Below the pieces are notes generated by a model. That model was not told where the DNA came from, made no database searches, and saw only the letters and a program-made list of their open reading frames with translations. This document shows positions 60,917 to 64,000 of a DNA stretch of 64,000 nucleotides, piece by piece. Each line of letters starts with the position of its first letter. Within the stretch, counting starts at the first letter, position 1. The stretch comes from Halovenus carboxidivorans. GTDB taxonomy: Archaea > Halobacteriota > Halobacteria > Halobacteriales > Haloarculaceae. Made by a program: the position numbers and the translations under genes. The stretch is taken from the NCBI RefSeq assembly GCF_009831575.1, contig NZ_WUUT01000007.1:62001-126000 (forward strand). The letters are read 5' to 3'.

Positions 60917-61199
60917 GCACGTCTTTCCACGAAGGAGCTACTTCAGTTCCCGGATGGCGGCGATACGGTCGGGGATGAGACGCGGTGGTTGTCCGCTCCC
61001 GGCGGGCGAATGTACTGTCACCCTCCGTCAGCACGACCAGCAGACAATCTCGCCGCTGGCGCCTCCCAACCCCCGGTCCCTATCAGGCGCAGGCGACTTC
61101 GGGTCGCATCACGTACCCGATTGGGTCCATCCGGCGGAAGAAGCGGTAAAGATACAGCCAAGCCGAGTCCTTTTGTTGTGCGTCATTGTCTAACAAGGA
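60917..61199. other. Intergenic region, no gene seen
   Basis: About 280 nt between divergent genes. A weak AT-rich box near 61148-61157 could serve the oxidoreductase at 61200 with a short leader. No coding frame is supported. Confidence 0.35.
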
Positions 61200-62171
61200 A
61201 TGAGAGCTGTTCGATACCACGATTGCGGCGAGGTGAACGTGCTTCGGGTCGAAGACTGTGAGCGTCCTGAGCCGGCACACGACGAGGTCCTCGTCGAGAT
61301 GCGTGCAGCGAGTATCAACCCCATAGACGCAATACTCCGCGAACAGGGAGCGCCCCGGCTGCCGAAAACGACCGGGTCGGACATCGCCGGTGTCGTCGCC
61401 GCGGCGGGTGCTGACGTAGACAATCACGAGGAGGGCGACCGGGTGTTCGCGACTGGCCTGCACGTCGGTCGATTCGGGGGTGGATCCTTCGCCGACTTCG
61501 CTGTCGTTCCGACGGATCTGCTCGCTCCGCTCCCCGATGGCGTCGACTTCGAGGAGGGTGCTGCCGTCGCCCTCGTCGGTGTCACCGTCTGGCGGGCGAT
61601 GGTTCACCACGCTCACTTGGAGCCCGGGGCGACGGCGTTCATACACGGAGGCAACGGTGGCGTGGGACACGTGGCTGTCGGGTTCGCCGCTGCGCTAGGG
61701 GCTACGCCCGTCGCGACGGCCCGCCCGGAGTATCACGACGCCGTCCGGGGGCTGGGTGCAGCGGCGGTCATAGACTACACGCGTGATGATTTGACCGAGG
61801 CGGCTGTCGAGGCGACGGGGGGCGCAGACCTCGTTCTCGACGCGTTGCCTGGGACGTACTTCGATACGGACGTTGCGGTCGCAGGATTCGGCGGGGACGT
61901 GTCCGTCCTCGCGGGTGACGAGGCGACACTCTCAGACGTGCCAGCAGCGCGGTCGAAAGAGCTCGACATCCACATGATGAGCATGTCGAATCTCGCCACC
62001 CACCCGGACGCCCCGGATATCGGGCCGATTCTCGACCGGCTCGGACGACTCGTGGCGGAGGACCGCCTCGAAGTGGTCATCGACCGCACCTATCCGTTAG
62101 AGGACGCGGCACAGGCCCATCGAGCGATCATGGAAGAGAGCTTCCTCGGCAAAATCGTTCTCACTCCCTGA
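61200..62171 (+). CDS. Quinone oxidoreductase-like MDR enzyme
   Basis: A 323-residue zinc-lacking medium-chain reductase. It opens MRAVRYHDCGEVNVLRVEDC; ASINPIDAILREQGAPRLPK is the quinone-reductase form of the second block; NADPH loop FIHGGNGGVGHVAVGFAAAL lies near residue 145. It lacks zinc-ligand cysteines. Together with the MhqO- and MhqD-like genes downstream it suggests a defence against quinones or related electrophiles. Confidence 0.85.
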   Translation: MRAVRYHDCGEVNVLRVEDCERPEPAHDEVLVEMRAASINPIDAILREQGAPRLPKTTGSDIAGVVAAAGADVDNHEEGDRVFATGLHVGRFGGGSFADFAVVPTDLLAPLPDGVDFEEGAAVALVGVTVWRAMVHHAHLEPGATAFIHGGNGGVGHVAVGFAAALGATPVATARPEYHDAVRGLGAAAVIDYTRDDLTEAAVEATGGADLVLDALPGTYFDTDVAVAGFGGDVSVLAGDEATLSDVPAARSKELDIHMMSMSNLATHPDAPDIGPILDRLGRLVAEDRLEVVIDRTYPLEDAAQAHRAIMEESFLGKIVLTP

Positions 62172-62451
62172 ACTCGCCTTTCGTCCGCCTTGGCTCCGGA
62201 GACTATCTACTCCGTTGGTGGTTCAGCTCATGTCTCCTCTCCGTCCGAAACAGTTCTTTAACACACATTTTGATAAGAGGCATGCGAGATGTGGGCCAGA
62301 GGACGGCCGGTGAGAGAGCGTCTAGTCAACTGCCCCGCGCACGGTGGCGCGGGGAATCCGCCTCGCTACCTAGTTTGAATTCCCGCGCGGGACTTAGAGC
62401 GTGTGTCCAGCGGCCGGAGAAACATTATGCTCGCACGACCTATGCGATTGC
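62172..62451 (+). other. Intergenic region with two GC hairpins
   Basis: Holds CCCCGCGC-ACGGTG-GCGCGGGG (62333-62354) and the palindrome TCCCGCGCGGGA (62381-62392), an arrangement like the ends of IS200/IS605-type or MITE-like remnants. A TATA-like CATTATG stretch (near 62418-62427) is centred about 29 nt before ATG 62452. No gene is supported. Confidence 0.4.
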
Positions 62452-63363
62452 ATGAGACCAGCCGTTCACGGAATTCACCACGTTACCGGCATCGTACGGG
62501 ATGGGCAATCAAACGTCGATTTCTACAGCGACGCGCTCGGTCTTCGGTTCGTGAAACGGACAGTCGACTTCGAGGATCGATTCTCTTATCACCTCCACTA
62601 CGGCGATGCGACCGGGTCGGCCGGTTCCGTCCTGACGTTTTTTCCGTTCCTCGACGAAGCCGACGGTCGCGTCGGTCGTCCACAGATCGCGTCTACGGCT
62701 CTGGCTGTTCCGGACCAGTCGCTTGACTACTGGCGCAGTCGACTCGAAGATCGTGGGGCGGTCGTTGGCTCGATAGACCGTCGCTTCGACGAGCGCGCGC
62801 TGTCCGTCCACGACCCCGACGGAACGCATATTGAACTCGTGGCGGGAACGGGCCACGCCGAACCGTGGGACGGATCGGTGCCGCCGGAACACGGAATCCG
62901 GGGTGTCGCCGGCGTGTCGGTCTTGTCGGCAAGTCCCTATATCACTGCCAGTATCCTGGAGACGTTCGGCTTCACCCGCGGCGGTCAGGACGGCACCCGG
63001 GTTCGATATCGGACCGGTCGCGGTGTCGTCGATATTCTCGACCGAGATACAGAGTACGGTCGAGAGGGCGCGGGAACGATCCACCACGTTGCGTTCGGTG
63101 TCGACGACGTAGACGCGTTGCATGCGTGGCGTGAAACGCTCGCTGGCCGTGACGACGTGCGCGTCTCGTACGTGCACGACCGGGACTACTATCACTCGCT
63201 GTACGTCCGCGACGCTGGCGGCATCCTCTTCGAACTCGCTACCGAACCGATCGAGATGACGGCAGGCGATCCGTCCCCAGGCGAGCACCTGTATCTTCCC
63301 TCGCAGTTCGAGGAGGACCGCGAGACGATCGAGTCCCAACTCCCCCGGATCGAACTACCGTGA
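62452..63363 (+). CDS. mhqO: Ring-cleaving dioxygenase-like VOC protein (MhqO-like)
   Basis: A 303-residue protein of two vicinal-oxygen-chelate modules. Module one starts HGIHHVTGIVRDGQSNVDFY and contains VHDPDGTHIELVAG; module two starts near residue 145 and contains TIHHVAFGVDDVDALHAW and RDAGGILFELATEP (metal Glu). Order and length match MhqO of the Bacillus mhqNOD hydroquinone-resistance operon. The stop overlaps the next gene's GTG start (GTGA), mirroring the mhqO-mhqD pair. The ATG at 62452 is leaderless by TATA spacing. Confidence 0.82.
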   Translation: MRPAVHGIHHVTGIVRDGQSNVDFYSDALGLRFVKRTVDFEDRFSYHLHYGDATGSAGSVLTFFPFLDEADGRVGRPQIASTALAVPDQSLDYWRSRLEDRGAVVGSIDRRFDERALSVHDPDGTHIELVAGTGHAEPWDGSVPPEHGIRGVAGVSVLSASPYITASILETFGFTRGGQDGTRVRYRTGRGVVDILDRDTEYGREGAGTIHHVAFGVDDVDALHAWRETLAGRDDVRVSYVHDRDYYHSLYVRDAGGILFELATEPIEMTAGDPSPGEHLYLPSQFEEDRETIESQLPRIELP

Positions 63364-64000
63364 CCCGTATCGACCCACACGCAGACGAGTCAATCGCGAC
63401 TGCGGGTGCGCCACCGCAGGCCGCCCGGGCAGGTGTCGTCATACTGCACGGCCGCGGAGATTCACCAGCAGGTATCCTCCGGTTAGTCGACGACATCTAT
63501 CGTCGGGGCGTCCACTACGTCGCGCCGGCGGCTGCCGGACGGGTCTGGTATCCCGGGGAGTTCACCGATCCGTTGACCGACCGCCGGAACGCCTATCTCG
63601 ACTCGGCACTCGGCCAGGTTGCGACCGCCCTCGATCTGATCCGCGAGACCGGCGTCTCTCCGGACAAGGTCGTGTTCGTGGGCTTCTCACAGGGGGCTGC
63701 CGTCGCGCTGGAGTTCGTCACACGTCGAGCCCGCCGGTACGGAGGGATTGCAGCGCTCGCAGGTGGGTTGCTCGGGCCGACTGCCACTCTCACGCCACGT
63801 GAGGGGTGTCTCGAAGGGACTCCTTCGTTCTGTGGGGTCGGTGCGGACGACCCACACGTGTCCACGGCCCACGTCGAAGCCAGCGTCGATATCCTCGCCG
63901 CGATGGGTGCCGAGACGACCACTGAGACGTATCCGGAAGTTGGGCACGCCATCAACGATGGAGAGATATCGGCAATCAACCGTCTGATAGCGGCAGTTTC
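63360..64000 (+). CDS. mhqD: Phospholipase/carboxylesterase-family hydrolase (MhqD-like), cut by window end
   Basis: An alpha/beta hydrolase starting at GTG 63360 and open through the window end. It shows GVVILHGRGDSPAGILRLVD (oxyanion region), VVFVGFSQGAAVALEFV (nucleophile Ser in GFSQG), and YPEVGHAINDGEISAINRLI (catalytic His), so the triad is complete and only a few residues are missing. It is about the usual length of MhqD/YpfH-type hydrolases and is translationally coupled to the VOC gene by GTGA. Confidence 0.82.
   Translation, partial: MTRIDPHADESIATAGAPPQAARAGVVILHGRGDSPAGILRLVDDIYRRGVHYVAPAAAGRVWYPGEFTDPLTDRRNAYLDSALGQVATALDLIRETGVSPDKVVFVGFSQGAAVALEFVTRRARRYGGIAALAGGLLGPTATLTPREGCLEGTPSFCGVGADDPHVSTAHVEASVDILAAMGAETTTETYPEVGHAINDGEISAINRLIAAV

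Noticed and set aside
62282-62455. 57-codon frame ending in ATGA on the mhqO start
   Set aside because: It fits the stop-at-start pattern, but its start lacks a convincing TATA box at the right spacing and mhqO has its own TATA 29 nt upstream, so the transcript probably starts at mhqO.
1-64000. CRISPR arrays, rRNA and tRNA genes
   Set aside because: I saw no regularly spaced repeats and no tRNA- or rRNA-like sequence on either strand by reading; a dedicated scan would be needed to exclude a single tRNA.

Overview
The window is chromosomal DNA of a halophilic archaeon (class Halobacteria); I cannot fix the genus. Evidence: GC-rich DNA with GC-rich third codon positions, acidic proteins, AT-rich TATA elements centred about 29-33 nt before start codons (leaderless transcripts), twin-arginine export signals, and families typical of the class (DUF1616 membrane protein, AglF and AglM, HalOD1, TrmB-like regulators, TFS, haloarchaeal PAS kinases). 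I see no rRNA, tRNA or CRISPR array.

About 1.9-41 kb is a large surface-glycan locus. Sugar-nucleotide supply is WecB and WecC (UDP-ManNAc and UDP-ManNAcA), AglF and an intein-containing AglM (UDP-glucose to UDP-glucuronate), and an SDR epimerase. Assembly genes are five GT2 domains, three GT4 enzymes, a GT-C-like membrane protein, a polysaccharide pyruvyl transferase, a Gfo/Idh/MocA oxidoreductase and a PglK/MsbA-type ABC transporter that may be the flippase or exporter. Modification or turnover genes are a heparinase II/III-like protein, two beta-helix proteins, an FG-GAP propeller, and five alkaline-phosphatase/sulfatase-fold proteins that lack the sulfatase cysteine. No oligosaccharyltransferase is in view.

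About 41-48 kb is regulation and stress: HalOD1 protein, a divergent TrmB-like pair, a TFS paralogue without the cleavage-stimulating acidic pair, two UspA proteins, an HTH regulator, a Rieske protein and a PAS kinase with a degenerate receiver. About 48.5-50.2 kb is an IS200/IS605-type element whose tnpA carries a 51-nt double-hairpin insert with a stop codon. About 50-64 kb is accessory: pirin, tyrosine recombinase, small membrane proteins, an alcohol dehydrogenase, a head-to-head fusion of two 5'-truncated genes, a possible PD-(D/E)XK protein, a MATE transporter, and a quinone-detoxification block (quinone oxidoreductase, then MhqO- and MhqD-like enzymes).

The most striking observation concerns translation. 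Nine genes do not start at the predicted 5' end of their transcript. Instead an ATG at or near the leaderless position opens a mini-ORF of 16-44 codons, and its stop codon falls on, or within a few bases of, the main start codon (usually ATGA). This occurs at 3279, 5890, 11885, 13827, 19375, 33415(-), 35030(-), 35256 and 41427(-). The mini-peptides share no sequence and most are arginine-rich, so the conserved part is the architecture: leaderless initiation, termination at the next start, then reinitiation.
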